A stretch of 7,834 nucleotides of DNA from Hyphomicrobiales bacterium (GCA_003558415.1 PWLT01000051.1:1-7834); one strand, 5' to 3'; positions 1-6,762 are shown, numbered from the stretch's first letter. A program made the numbers and translations. The notes: generated by a model from the letters alone, not told the origin.

Positions 1-818
1 ACGCGGTGCTCGCGCTGCAGCTTGCCGATGATCTGCGCGCCGAGGGCAAGGCCATCAAGGCGCAGGATGCGGCGATCGAGGCCAACCGCCTCTCACCCGA
101 TCTGGTGCCCGCGGCCTGCGCCGCGGCGCGTGCCTGGATGGCGCAGGGCAAGCAGCGCAAGGCCGCGCGGCTGCTCAGAAATGCCTGGGCGGCCAACCCG
201 CATCCCGAACTCGCCGCAGCCTTTGCCGAGCTTGTCCCCGACGAACGTCCGGTTGCGCGGCTGGAGCGTTTTGCCCCGCTCTTCAAGCTGCTGCCCGATC
301 ACCCCGAGACGCGCATGCTCAAGGCCGAGCTTTTGATCGCGGCCGAGGATTTCCCCGCTGCGCGGCGTGCGCTGGGCGACATGCCCGAGGCGGAACCGAG
401 CGCGCGCGTGCTCACCATCATGGCGGCCATCGAACGCGGCGAGGGCTCGGAGGATGCGGTGGTGCGCGGCTGGCTCACGCGCGCGCTGACCGCGTCGCGC
501 GGGCCGCAATGGGTATGCGACAACTGTCACACCATCCACGCAAGATGGGCCGCCATGTGCGAGAATTGCAACAGCTTCGACACGCTGAGCTGGCGCGAGC
601 CGCCACACGCGAGCGGCCCCTCGCCGACCCAGACCGAGATGCTCCCGTTGATCGTCGGGCGCACGCATGAGGAAATTGCCGAATCGAGCCCCGAGCCGGA
701 GCCCGATTCGGAGCCCCTCTCGGAATCCGGGCAGGAATCCGGGTCGGAGCCCACCTCGAAGTCGGTCGACGATGCCGAGGTGGTCGCGGAGGAGGCAGGA
801 CGCAAGACCGAAAAATAG
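1..818 (+). CDS. hemY: HemY-like TPR protein with C-terminal zinc ribbon, 5' end missing
   Basis: Open from the left edge (first full codon at 3) to TAG at 816-818, so the N-terminus, where the membrane helices and HemY_N domain would lie, is outside the window. What is visible is an alanine-rich helical-repeat stretch of TPR type (roughly the first 165 residues), then a zinc-ribbon-like module with two CxxC pairs (CDNC at 516-527, CENC at 558-569), then about 70 residues rich in Ser, Pro and Glu. In alphaproteobacteria such proteins are annotated as HemY-domain proteins and usually sit beside hemC/hemD genes; the exact role in haem synthesis is unsettled. The TPR plus CxxC ribbon layout also resembles LapB/YciM, an inner-membrane adaptor. 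This is not the protoporphyrinogen oxidase that is also called HemY in Bacillus. The family call is fairly sure; the function is not. Confidence 0.8.
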   Translation, partial: AVLALQLADDLRAEGKAIKAQDAAIEANRLSPDLVPAACAAARAWMAQGKQRKAARLLRNAWAANPHPELAAAFAELVPDERPVARLERFAPLFKLLPDHPETRMLKAELLIAAEDFPAARRALGDMPEAEPSARVLTIMAAIERGEGSEDAVVRGWLTRALTASRGPQWVCDNCHTIHARWAAMCENCNSFDTLSWREPPHASGPSPTQTEMLPLIVGRTHEEIAESSPEPEPDSEPLSESGQESGSEPTSKSVDDAEVVAEEAGRKTEK

Positions 819-821
819 GGG

Positions 822-850
822 TACACAGCCTGCCGAGCCGGTGCTAAAGA
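822..850 (+). promoter_or_regulatory. Possible tRNA-Thr promoter
   Basis: TACACA at 822-827 (four matches to TTGACA) and TAAAGA at 845-850 (a poor -10 match) are 17 bases apart and end 12 bases before the mature tRNA. Position and spacing fit a tRNA promoter in the short gap after the HemY-like gene, but the -10 is weak. Readthrough from the upstream gene is the alternative. Confidence 0.3.
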
Positions 851-862
851 CCGCGCCACGGT

Positions 863-938
863 GCCGCTGTAGCTCAGCTGGTAGAGCACGTCATTCGTAA
901 TGATGGGGTCGGGGGTTCGAGTCCCTTCAGCGGCACCA
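863..938 (+). tRNA. tRNA-Thr (anticodon CGU)
   Basis: A full cloverleaf can be drawn. The acceptor stem is GCCGCTG (863-869) with CAGCGGC (928-934). The D stem is GCTC/GAGC (872-875/884-887). The anticodon stem is 889-893/901-905 with loop TTCGTAA (894-900) and anticodon CGT at 896-898, which reads ACG threonine codons. The T stem is 911-915/923-927 with loop TTCGAGT. The discriminator base is A935 and the CCA end (936-938) is encoded. One G-U pair in the anticodon stem and two in the T stem are the only departures from Watson-Crick pairing. No partial copy of the tRNA 3' end was found elsewhere in the window, so nothing suggests use as an integration site here. Confidence 0.97.
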
Positions 939-993
939 CAAACAGGACGCCTCGGGCATCACGCAGCCCACCGCGTCCAGTCCTGGCTGCGGC

Positions 994-2172
994 TCAGAGC
1001 GGCTTCTGCCACAGCGCCACCAGCGCGCCCACGATCAGCACTGCCGCCGCCACCAGCAGACTGACGCCGATGCTTCCCGACAGATCGCCCAGGAGCCCCG
1101 CCGCCCAGGGACCGATCGTCTGGGCGCAGGCAAAGACCACCGTGAAGAGGCCGATCGCGCGTCCCCAGGCCTCGGGAGGCAGGTTGCGGCGGGTGAAATT
1201 GGTCACGGCGCCCGGCGCCATGAAGACCGACGCGCCGAACACCACGGCCGACAGGATCAGCCCCGTCAGGCCCGGCCACAGCACCGGCAGGGCCGATCCG
1301 GCCGCGATGCCGCTGAGCACCAGCGCGAGTGGCACGCCCCCGTCGTGTCTTGCAAACACTCCGCGCCACAGAGCCGGTGACAGGGTGATGCAACTGCCCA
1401 GCAGGACCCAGACCAGCGCGACCTGCACGACGTCCGCCGCCTGTTCGGCCATCCAGGCCGACAGAAAGGTGAGATAGACGATGTAACCCAGCCCGAAGCT
1501 GGCATAACCCGCCAGCGCGGGCAGCATTCGCCGCACGGGCAGCTTCGCGGCGCCGCCATTGGGCGCTGCGGCGGGCTCGGCCATCCGCGCCGCCCAAAGG
1601 CCGGCTGGCAGACAGGCAAGGCTCAGCCCGCCGATCAGGATCCAGGCCCAGGGCCAGCTCGCATCGCCATGGATGGCCAGCATTGGCGGAAGTGTCGCAC
1701 CGGACAGGACGATCGCCATGCCGCCGCCCGAGCCAAACAGGATCGCGATACCAAGCGCGTTGTGGCGCGCATTCTCGGCAAAGAGCCGCGCGGCCAGCGC
1801 CCCGGCGGTCGAGAACGACAACGCCCCCGCAAGGCCGGTCAGGAATCGCCACAGGCTTTGCCACCACAGATCGGGCACCAGCCCCGTCGCCACGAGCGCT
1901 ATTGCGGTCGCGACCAGCCCCCAGGAGAAGAGCGGGCCCGCCGCGACCCGCCGCAGCGCCACCATCGTGGCCAGCGCGCCCAAGACGTAGCCGAGTGCAT
2001 TGGCGGTGTTGAGCCAGCCCGCCTGGGCATAGGTCCAGTCCAGATCGTTGCGCATGGCGGGTAGGATCAGCCCATAGGCAAAACGCCCGAAGCCGTTGGT
2101 CACCAGAACACCCAGTGCCAGCCCGGTCAGCACGAGCCAGGGGTTGGGGGCAGGGCGCCGGGTTATGGGCAT
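994..2172 (-). CDS. YbfB/YjiJ-family MFS transporter
   Basis: A 392-residue polytopic inner-membrane protein with about 12 hydrophobic segments, the usual size and layout for a major facilitator. The N-terminal motif GFGRFAYG (residues 27-34) followed by a second helix containing NALGYVLGAL (58-67) is typical of the YbfB/YjiJ group (MFS_4). The substrate of this group is not known and nothing here identifies one. A central hydrophilic linker at about 178-196 separates the two six-helix halves. A GTG at 2184 in the same frame would add four residues, but the ATG at 2172 has GGAG six bases upstream, so I chose the ATG. The gene is convergent with the tRNA and lies downstream of purK on the same strand after a 362-base gap, so it probably has its own promoter. 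Confidence 0.85.
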   Translation of the reverse strand: MPITRRPAPNPWLVLTGLALGVLVTNGFGRFAYGLILPAMRNDLDWTYAQAGWLNTANALGYVLGALATMVALRRVAAGPLFSWGLVATAIALVATGLVPDLWWQSLWRFLTGLAGALSFSTAGALAARLFAENARHNALGIAILFGSGGGMAIVLSGATLPPMLAIHGDASWPWAWILIGGLSLACLPAGLWAARMAEPAAAPNGGAAKLPVRRMLPALAGYASFGLGYIVYLTFLSAWMAEQAADVVQVALVWVLLGSCITLSPALWRGVFARHDGGVPLALVLSGIAAGSALPVLWPGLTGLILSAVVFGASVFMAPGAVTNFTRRNLPPEAWGRAIGLFTVVFACAQTIGPWAAGLLGDLSGSIGVSLLVAAAVLIVGALVALWQKPL

Positions 2173-2534
2173 CGGTGTCTCCACGGTTGTCCCGGGTCGT
2201 GATCCGGCCTTCGTCTACAAGACGGTCTTCGGTGGTCAGTCTCGCCACAACCGCATCGGAATCAAGCGCTCCGCTATCGATTGCGGTCAATGCCGCCACG
2301 GGTTCCGGGGGCTGGACGACCGACATGCGCCGGGTCGGCGCGGGCTTGATCTCGGCTGCAGGGTGAGCAGCCTGCGCTTTGACGCGCCGGGGGGGCGTCG
2401 GATCAGTGCCTTGTTCAAGCGCGATTCGACAGGAGGAATTCGTGCAGAACTCCGACGTCGATTTCGGCGCATTCCACGCCGGCCGGGCACAGGGGAACTC
2501 GCATCTTCCGGGGCGCCGGGGCCTTACACCGGTT
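2173..2534. other. 362-base gap without a supported gene
   Basis: This lies between the purK stop and the MFS start. It holds small hairpins: CGTCT-ACA-AGACG at 2212-2224, GCTGC/GCAGC at 2355-2371 and GACGC/GCGTC at 2381-2399. None is followed by a T run in either direction, so none is a clear intrinsic terminator. A strong AGGAGG with a GTG five bases downstream (2431-2444, plus strand) opens a frame that runs antisense into purK. On the minus strand a frame stays open through the whole gap but has no ribosome binding site and weaker G/C third-position bias than the real genes. The MFS promoter should lie here, but I could not pick out a convincing -35/-10. Confidence 0.5.
2179..2182 (-). 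promoter_or_regulatory. Ribosome binding site that decides the MFS start
   Basis: On the minus strand GGAG (2182-2179) is followed by six bases and the ATG at 2172. The alternative GTG at 2184 overlaps this motif and has only GGGAC-like sequence upstream, with no good Shine-Dalgarno. This supports the shorter protein. Confidence 0.55.
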
Positions 2535-3626
2535 TCACGCCCATCCGGCTTCGGGTTTCGGCGGCAGAACGCGGTTCACATGGCCCATCTTGCGCCCCGG
2601 CCGCGCCTCCGCCTTGCCATAGAGGTGAAGGCTCGCCGCCGGGTCCCGTGCGATCACGGGGACGCGCGCGATGTCCTCGCCGATGAGGTTTTCCATCGCG
2701 ACATCCGCATGTCGGCTGCCATCACCCAGCGGCCAGCCGGCGATGGCGCGGATATGCTGCTCGAACTGGTCGATGGCGCATCCCGCCTGCGTCCAGTGCC
2801 CCGAGTTGTGGACCCGCGGCGCGATCTCGTTGACGATCAGGCCCTGCGGGGTGACGAACATCTCCACCCCCATCACGCCCACGTAATCGAGCGCGTTGAG
2901 GATCCGCCCCGCTAGCAGCACGGCATCGCTGCGCAGCCCCGGGGCCAGACGCGCGGGGACCGTGGTGCGGCGCAGGATGCCGTCCTCATGCGTGTTCTCG
3001 CCCGGATCGTAGCAGGCGACCTCGCCCGAGAGGCCCCGCGCGGCGATTACCGAGACCTCCATGGAGAAGGCCACAAGCCCCTCCAGCGTCGCCGGTGCGC
3101 CCCGCATCGCCTCCAGCGCGGCCTCGGCGTCGGTGAGGCTTTCGATGCGCGCCTGCCCCTTGCCGTCATAGCCCAGCCGCCGCGTCTTGAGGATGGCGGG
3201 CGGCGCGATATCGGCGAGCGCCGCGTGCAGGCTGTCGATATCCTCCACCGCCGCGAAGGGCGCCAGCGCGATGCCCAGCCCGTCGAGAAAGCGCTTTTCC
3301 TCAAGCCGGTCCTGGCTGATGGCGAGGGCCCGGCGCCCCGGGCGGATCGGGCGCAGCGCCTCGAGCCGGTCGAGGGCCGAGACGGGGATATTCTCGAACT
3401 CGTAGGTGATGACATCGACCTGGGAGGCGAAATCCTCCAGCGCGCAACTGTCCTGGTAGACGGTGCAGACATGGCGTTCGGCCACCTGCGCGGCGGGCGC
3501 GTCGGGGGAGGGGTCGAAGATATGGGTGCGCAGGCCCAGCCGCGCGGCCGCCATTGCCAGCATCCGCCCGAGCTGTCCGCCGCCGAGAATGCCGATCACC
3601 CCGCCCGGTGCCAGTGGTTCAGTCAT
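2535..3626 (-). CDS. purK: N5-carboxyaminoimidazole ribonucleotide synthase (PurK)
   Basis: PurK uses ATP and bicarbonate to carboxylate AIR to N5-CAIR in de novo purine synthesis, in the cytosol. At 363 residues it has normal length for this ATP-grasp enzyme. Visible marks are the N-terminal glycine-rich loop GGGQLGRM (15-22), [11 protein letters not shown] (104-114), the ATP-grasp loop [12 protein letters not shown] (147-158), the metal-binding region with E255 in GVEMF and E267 in NEIAPR, NSGHWT (274-279), and a C-terminal PGRKMGHVN (343-351). Its ATG (3626-3624) lies inside the end of purE, giving an 8-base overlap (3619-3626), so translation is probably coupled to purE. No frameshift or missing catalytic residue was seen. 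Confidence 0.97.
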   Translation of the reverse strand: MTEPLAPGGVIGILGGGQLGRMLAMAAARLGLRTHIFDPSPDAPAAQVAERHVCTVYQDSCALEDFASQVDVITYEFENIPVSALDRLEALRPIRPGRRALAISQDRLEEKRFLDGLGIALAPFAAVEDIDSLHAALADIAPPAILKTRRLGYDGKGQARIESLTDAEAALEAMRGAPATLEGLVAFSMEVSVIAARGLSGEVACYDPGENTHEDGILRRTTVPARLAPGLRSDAVLLAGRILNALDYVGVMGVEMFVTPQGLIVNEIAPRVHNSGHWTQAGCAIDQFEQHIRAIAGWPLGDGSRHADVAMENLIGEDIARVPVIARDPAASLHLYGKAEARPGRKMGHVNRVLPPKPEAGWA

Positions 3627-4107
3627 CGCGCGGCTCCTCGGGGATCGAGGCCGACAGATCCGCGCGCCAGCGCTCCAGCCGCGCGGCCAGGGCCGTGTCC
3701 TCCAGCGCCAGGATCTGCGCGGCCATCAGCCCGGCATTGGCCGCCCCGCCCGCCCCGATCGCCATGGTCGCCACCGGATAGCCCCGCGGCATCTGGACGA
3801 TGGAATAGAGGCTGTCGAGCCCGCCGAGGGCGCGGGTCTGCACCGGCACGCCGATCACCGGCAGCCGCGTCTTGGAGGCCATCATGCCCGGCAGATGCGC
3901 CGCCCCCCCGGCGCCGGCGATGATGACACGCAAACCCCGTTCGACGGCGGTGCGTCCGTACTCCCACAGCCGGTCGGGCGTGCGATGCGCCGAGACGATG
4001 CGCACCTCATGCGCGACCTCCAGCGCGGTGAGCATCTCGGCCGCCTCGCGCATGGTGGGCCAGTCCGACTGGCTGCCCATGATGATCCCGACCCGCGTTT
4101 CGGCCAT
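3619..4107 (-). CDS. purE: N5-CAIR mutase (PurE, class I)
   Basis: PurE moves the carboxyl group of N5-CAIR to carbon 4 to give CAIR, the step right after PurK. The 162-residue product is the normal length for the bacterial class I enzyme, and a PurK partner next door agrees with class I rather than the AIR-carboxylase class II type. Motifs are GSQSDWPTM (11-19), SAHRTP (39-44, with the active-site histidine) and [11 protein letters not shown] (65-75), followed by the [13 protein letters not shown] region that caps the octamer active site. The ATG at 4107 is preceded by AAAGGA with a six-base spacer. The gene lies 80 bases downstream of the DUF465 gene on the same strand and is probably in one transcript with it and purK. 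Confidence 0.97.
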   Translation of the reverse strand: MAETRVGIIMGSQSDWPTMREAAEMLTALEVAHEVRIVSAHRTPDRLWEYGRTAVERGLRVIIAGAGGAAHLPGMMASKTRLPVIGVPVQTRALGGLDSLYSIVQMPRGYPVATMAIGAGGAANAGLMAAQILALEDTALAARLERWRADLSASIPEEPRDD

Positions 4108-4187
4108 GGCGTGTCCTTTCGCTCGTCTTTCCGGCTCTATACCGCGAATTGCCGTGGCGGCAACCCGCCGGCCGCTGCGGGGGGCGC

Positions 4188-4406
4188 TCAGGCGATGATG
4201 TCGGGGGTAAGTTCGTCCTCGATGCGCGCAATCTCGTCCTTGAGGCGCAGCTTCTTCTTCTTGAGCCGTTTCAGCGTCAGCGGATCGCCGCTGCGCCGGT
4301 CCTCAAGGGCGGCGATTGCCTCGTCGAGGTCGCGGTGCTCATCGCGGAGCACCTCCAGCCGCACGCGCAGCACCTGTTCGTGGTCGAGTTTCTGCGGCGG
4401 GTCCAT
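4188..4406 (-). CDS. DUF465 / YdcH-family small protein
   Basis: A 72-residue, strongly charged and probably all-helical protein with heptad-like spacing of leucines, which suggests a helical hairpin or coiled coil. The segment from about residue 44 ([20 protein letters not shown]) is the family signature of DUF465 (YdcH). The molecular function is unknown. It has no signal peptide or membrane segment, so a cytosolic location is expected. The ATG at 4406 has AGGA five bases upstream. It is the first gene of a minus-strand group that continues with purE and purK and is divergent from the Hsp20 gene, with 185 bases between their starts. Placement before purEK suggests cotranscription and need not imply a role in purine synthesis. 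Confidence 0.88.
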   Translation of the reverse strand: MDPPQKLDHEQVLRVRLEVLRDEHRDLDEAIAALEDRRSGDPLTLKRLKKKKLRLKDEIARIEDELTPDIIA

Positions 4407-4445
4407 CCGGGTCCTGTCATGACCGAGTCGGGAAGCGATGGCCGG

Positions 4446-4473
4446 AAACTACAGCCTTTCGCGTCGGCCTCAA
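4446..4473 (-). promoter_or_regulatory. Possible promoter of the DUF465-purE-purK operon
   Basis: On the minus strand TTGAGG (4473-4468) and TAGTTT (4451-4446) are separated by 16 bases and lie about 40 bases ahead of the DUF465 start. This is a moderate match to a housekeeping sigma-70 promoter and the best one I see on that strand in the divergent gap. No PurR-like operator was recognised. Confidence 0.35.
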
Positions 4474-4501
4474 AGCCCGCTTTGCCCTTTGCCGTGCGGG
4501 G

Positions 4502-4531
4502 CTTGCAGCGTGGCGCAGGCGCTCCCATATT
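4502..4531 (+). promoter_or_regulatory. Heat-shock-like promoter of the Hsp20 gene
   Basis: CTTGCAG (4502-4508) and CCCATATT (4524-4531) lie 17 bases apart when measured from TTGCAG to CATATT. CTTG at -35 with CCCAT at -10 resembles the RpoH (sigma-32) consensus of CTTGAA and CCCCATNT. Transcription would begin near 4538, giving a leader of roughly 54 bases. The upstream half is less like the consensus than the -10, so use by the housekeeping sigma factor cannot be excluded. Confidence 0.6.
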
Positions 4532-4538
4532 GTGGTCA

Positions 4539-4594
4539 CGGTCGCCGCAACGGGGCCGCACACGCTCGTCGCTTATGACAAGGACTGGCCTATG
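4539..4594 (+). ncRNA. Candidate ROSE-like RNA thermometer in the Hsp20 leader
   Basis: Two hairpins fold by eye. Hairpin I pairs 4539-4543 with 4554-4558 and, after bulged G4544, 4545-4547 with 4551-4553 around a CAA loop. Hairpin II pairs GUC (4568-4570) and CUU (4572-4574) with AAGGAC (4580-4585), leaving G4571 bulged and AUGAC as loop. Beyond a C-U mismatch it extends by 4564-4566 with 4587-4589. The Shine-Dalgarno AAGGA is fully paired, and the start codon (4592-4594) follows at once. ROSE elements of rhizobial small heat-shock genes have UYGCU opposite the SD with an unpaired or G-G paired guanine that makes the helix heat-labile; UCGCU at 4569-4573 fits. Stability has not been computed. 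Confidence 0.5.
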
Positions 4595-5008
4595 ACACGA
4601 CACACATTCGGCGCGCACCCCTTCCTGCTGGGGTTTGAGGAACTCGACCGGATGGTCGAGCGCAGCGCGAAATCCGGCTCCGAGGGGTACCCCCCCTACA
4701 ATATCGAACAGTCCGGAGAGAACGCCTATCGCATCACCCTGGCCGTGGCCGGGTTCCGCGATGAGGATCTCTCGATCACGCTCGAAGACAGGCAGTTGGT
4801 GATCCGTGGCCGACAGGAGGATGACCAGGGCAGGGACCGGGTTTTCCTGCACCGGGGCATCGCCTCGCGGGCCTTTCAGCGCAGCTTCGTGCTGGCCGAA
4901 GGGGTCGAGGTGGCCGCGGCGACGCTGGAGAACGGGCTGTTGCACATCGATCTTCGCCGCGCCGCGCCCGAACCCGTTGTGCGCCGCATCGATATCGGCA
5001 CGGCATGA
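4592..5008 (+). CDS. Hsp20 / alpha-crystallin small heat-shock protein (IbpA-like)
   Basis: Small heat-shock proteins are ATP-independent cytosolic chaperones that hold unfolding proteins for refolding by DnaK/ClpB. The product is 138 residues, normal for a class A (IbpA-type) bacterial Hsp20. It has an N-terminal arm with FEELDRM (15-21), the sequence YPPYNIE (33-39) at the start of the alpha-crystallin domain, AVAGF (51-55), a central region with FQRSF (95-99) and LENGLLHIDL (112-121) at its end, and a C-terminal I-x-I anchor, IDI (133-135), used in oligomer assembly. The frame is open far upstream, but the ATG at 4592 has AAGGA seven bases before it and begins the family-like sequence. The DUF1150 gene follows after 13 bases. 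Control probably involves both a heat-shock promoter and the leader RNA. Confidence 0.93.
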   Translation: MTRHTFGAHPFLLGFEELDRMVERSAKSGSEGYPPYNIEQSGENAYRITLAVAGFRDEDLSITLEDRQLVIRGRQEDDQGRDRVFLHRGIASRAFQRSFVLAEGVEVAAATLENGLLHIDLRRAAPEPVVRRIDIGTA

Positions 5009-5021
5009 GAGGAAAGAACAG

Positions 5022-5249
5022 ATGAACACCAAGCTGAACCTGAAGGACTCGTCCGAGGATCGCATCGTCTATGTCCGCTCGGTCGCCGTGGCCGATCTGC
5101 CCGACGAGGTCCGCAACGAAATCCGCGGCATCGACACGCTCTATGCCGTGCATGGGACCGATGGCGAACGCCTTGCGCTGGTCAAGGACCGGCGCCTCGC
5201 CTTCGTGCTCGCCCGTCAGAACGACCTCGCCCCGGTCAGCGTGCATTGA
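5022..5249 (+). CDS. DUF1150 family protein
   Basis: A 75-residue soluble protein without signal peptide or membrane segment. It matches the DUF1150 family as I know it: a short alphaproteobacterial protein with a conserved middle (VRSVAVADLPDEV, then GIDTLYAVHGTDGERLALV) and a Phe-Val-Leu-Ala-Arg-Gln stretch near the C-terminus. The function is unknown. The ATG at 5022 is preceded by AGGAAA, and only 13 bases separate it from the Hsp20 stop, so the two are surely cotranscribed. The steady linkage with Hsp20 suggests a role in the same stress response, perhaps as a partner or co-chaperone, but this is inference from neighbourhood only. Confidence 0.88.
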   Translation: MNTKLNLKDSSEDRIVYVRSVAVADLPDEVRNEIRGIDTLYAVHGTDGERLALVKDRRLAFVLARQNDLAPVSVH

Positions 5250-5255
5250 CGCACT

Positions 5256-5300
5256 CCGCGCGCCGATGATGGCGCGCGGGGCCGGCCCGCAAGCGGCCGG
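5256..5300. terminator. Two adjacent GC-rich hairpins between convergent genes
   Basis: A perfect 9-bp stem CCGCGCGCC/GGCGCGCGG (5256-5264/5271-5279, loop GATGAT) is followed two bases later by a 6-bp stem CCGGCC/GGCCGG (5282-5287/5295-5300, loop CGCAAGC). They fill nearly all of the 52-base space between the DUF1150 stop and the lpd stop. Because perfect stems fold on both strands, they could end transcription in both directions. There is no T run after either, so intrinsic termination by the textbook mechanism is not certain. Confidence 0.5.
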
Positions 5301-5301
5301 A

Positions 5302-6690
5302 TCAGGCGTGCAGCGCGCCGTCACCGCAGGCCAGCGCGGCCTCTCGCACCGCTTCTGAATAGGTCGGGTGCGCATGACAGGTCCGCGCGATGTCTTCTGC
5401 GGCGGCGCCGAACTCCATTCCCACACAGATCTCGTGGATCAGATCGCCCGCATAGGGGCCGATGATATGCGCGCCCAGGATGCGGTCGGTCTCCTTGTCG
5501 GCGAGGATCTTGACGAAGCCGTCGGCGGCGAAATTGGCCTTGGCGCGGCCATTGCCCATGAAACTGAACTTGCCGACCTTGTAGGCACGTCCCGCCTCCT
5601 TTAGCGATTCCTCGGTCTCGCCCACGCTTGCGACCTCCGGGTGGGTGTAGATCACGCCGGGGATCACCCCGTAATTGACGTGCCCCGCCTGCCCGGCGAG
5701 GATCTCGGCCAGGGCGTGGCCTTCATCCATCGCCTTGTGCGCCAGCATCGGCCCGTCGATGGCGTCGCCGATGGCATACACCCCCTCGATATTCGTGGCG
5801 TAGCGCTTGTCGGTCGCGATCTGGCCGCCCTTGGTCAACTCCACGCCCAGCGCGTCGAGCCCCAGCCCCTCGGTATAGGGCCGCCGCCCGGTGGCCAGCA
5901 GAACGGTGTCGGCGTCCAGCGTGTGCTCGCTGTCATCCTTGCGCAGCTTGTAGGTGAGTTTGACCTTGGTCTTGAGCTTCTCTGCCCCCTGCACGGCGGC
6001 GCCGAGGATGAACTCCATCCCCTGGCGCTTGAGCAGCCGCTGGAAGGTCTTGGCAACCTCGCCGTCATTGCCGGGGATGATCCGGTCGAGATACTCGATC
6101 ACCGTGACCTGGCTGCCAAGCCGGGCATAGACCGAGCCCATTTCCAGCCCGATCACGCCGCCACCGATCACCACCATCTTCTTGGGGATCTTGCCCAGCT
6201 CCAGCGCGCCGGTGGAGGTCACGACCGTCTTCTCGTCAACCTCGACGCCCTTGAGGCTGGCGCTTTCCGAGCCGGTGGCGATGACGATATGCTTGGCCTC
6301 ATGGGTGTCCTTGCCCACCTTCACCTTGCCCGGCGCGGGGATCGAGGCCCACCCCTTGATCCAGTCCACCTTGTTCTTCTTGAACAGGAATTCGACTCCC
6401 TTGGTGTTCTGGCCGATGACATCATCCTTGTAGGCGAGCATCGCCTTCCAATCGACCTTGGGCTTGCCCACGCCCAACCCCATCTTCTCGAAATTGTGCT
6501 CGGCCTCGTGGAGCTGGTGCGTGGCGTGCAACAGCGCCTTCGACGGGATGCACCCCACGTTCAGGCAGGTGCCGCCCAATGTCTTGCGCCCCTCGACGCA
6601 GGCGACCTTGAGGCCCAGCTGTGCCGCGCGGATCGCGCAGACATATCCGCCGGGGCCGGAACCGATCACGATGAGATCATAACTTGCCAT
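5302..6690 (-). CDS. lpdA: Dihydrolipoyl dehydrogenase (E3)
   Basis: This is the FAD enzyme that reoxidises dihydrolipoamide with NAD+ as the shared E3 of pyruvate and 2-oxoglutarate dehydrogenase complexes and the glycine cleavage system. At 462 residues it is full length. Seen in order: FAD-binding GSGPGG (10-15), the redox disulfide in [13 protein letters not shown] (C42, C47), an NAD-binding [10 protein letters not shown] near the middle, ATGRRP, the second FAD motif [13 protein letters not shown], and the C-terminal HPTYSE with catalytic H441 and E446. There is no N-terminal lipoyl domain. The ATG at 6690 has AGGAGG four bases upstream. The gene lies 72 bases downstream of two MAPEG genes on the same strand. 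I suspect it is the copy serving 2-oxoglutarate dehydrogenase, whose E1/E2 genes would lie to the right, but they are outside the window. Confidence 0.97.
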   Translation of the reverse strand: MASYDLIVIGSGPGGYVCAIRAAQLGLKVACVEGRKTLGGTCLNVGCIPSKALLHATHQLHEAEHNFEKMGLGVGKPKVDWKAMLAYKDDVIGQNTKGVEFLFKKNKVDWIKGWASIPAPGKVKVGKDTHEAKHIVIATGSESASLKGVEVDEKTVVTSTGALELGKIPKKMVVIGGGVIGLEMGSVYARLGSQVTVIEYLDRIIPGNDGEVAKTFQRLLKRQGMEFILGAAVQGAEKLKTKVKLTYKLRKDDSEHTLDADTVLLATGRRPYTEGLGLDALGVELTKGGQIATDKRYATNIEGVYAIGDAIDGPMLAHKAMDEGHALAEILAGQAGHVNYGVIPGVIYTHPEVASVGETEESLKEAGRAYKVGKFSFMGNGRAKANFAADGFVKILADKETDRILGAHIIGPYAGDLIHEICVGMEFGAAAEDIARTCHAHPTYSEAVREAALACGDGALHA

Positions 6691-6762
6691 GGGGCCTCCT
6701 CTGGCCGGAATGCGGGTAACGGGTCTGATGCGGCGGTGGTGCCGCGATGAGGGCCGGGTTTC

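Noticed and set aside
863..938. tRNA-Thr as an integration site for a mobile element
   Set aside because: No repeat of the tRNA 3' end and no integrase, transposase or phage gene was found in the window.
2160..2326. Minus-strand frame from ATG 2326 that reads plausibly for about 55 codons before running out of frame into the MFS gene
   Set aside because: It has no Shine-Dalgarno before the ATG and visibly more A/T third positions than the neighbouring genes. The frame is open far beyond on both sides, as expected in high-GC DNA, and its continuation to 959 is only a shadow of the transporter gene.
2431..2441. AGGAGGAATTC looks like an expression-vector ribosome binding site with an EcoRI site
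   Set aside because: The flanks are ordinary genomic sequence with no other vector-like stretch, so the match is most likely chance.
4316..4591. Longer Hsp20 reading frame that begins upstream of 4592
   Set aside because: The extra stretch is Arg/Ala-rich and unlike Hsp20, crosses the divergent DUF465 gene and the promoter, and lacks a ribosome binding site. The ATG at 4592 starts the family-like sequence.
6730..6745. Small hairpin GCGGC/GCCGC between the second MAPEG gene and lpd as a terminator
   Set aside because: The stem is only 5 bp with no T run on the minus strand, and the genes on both sides are in the same direction and close together.
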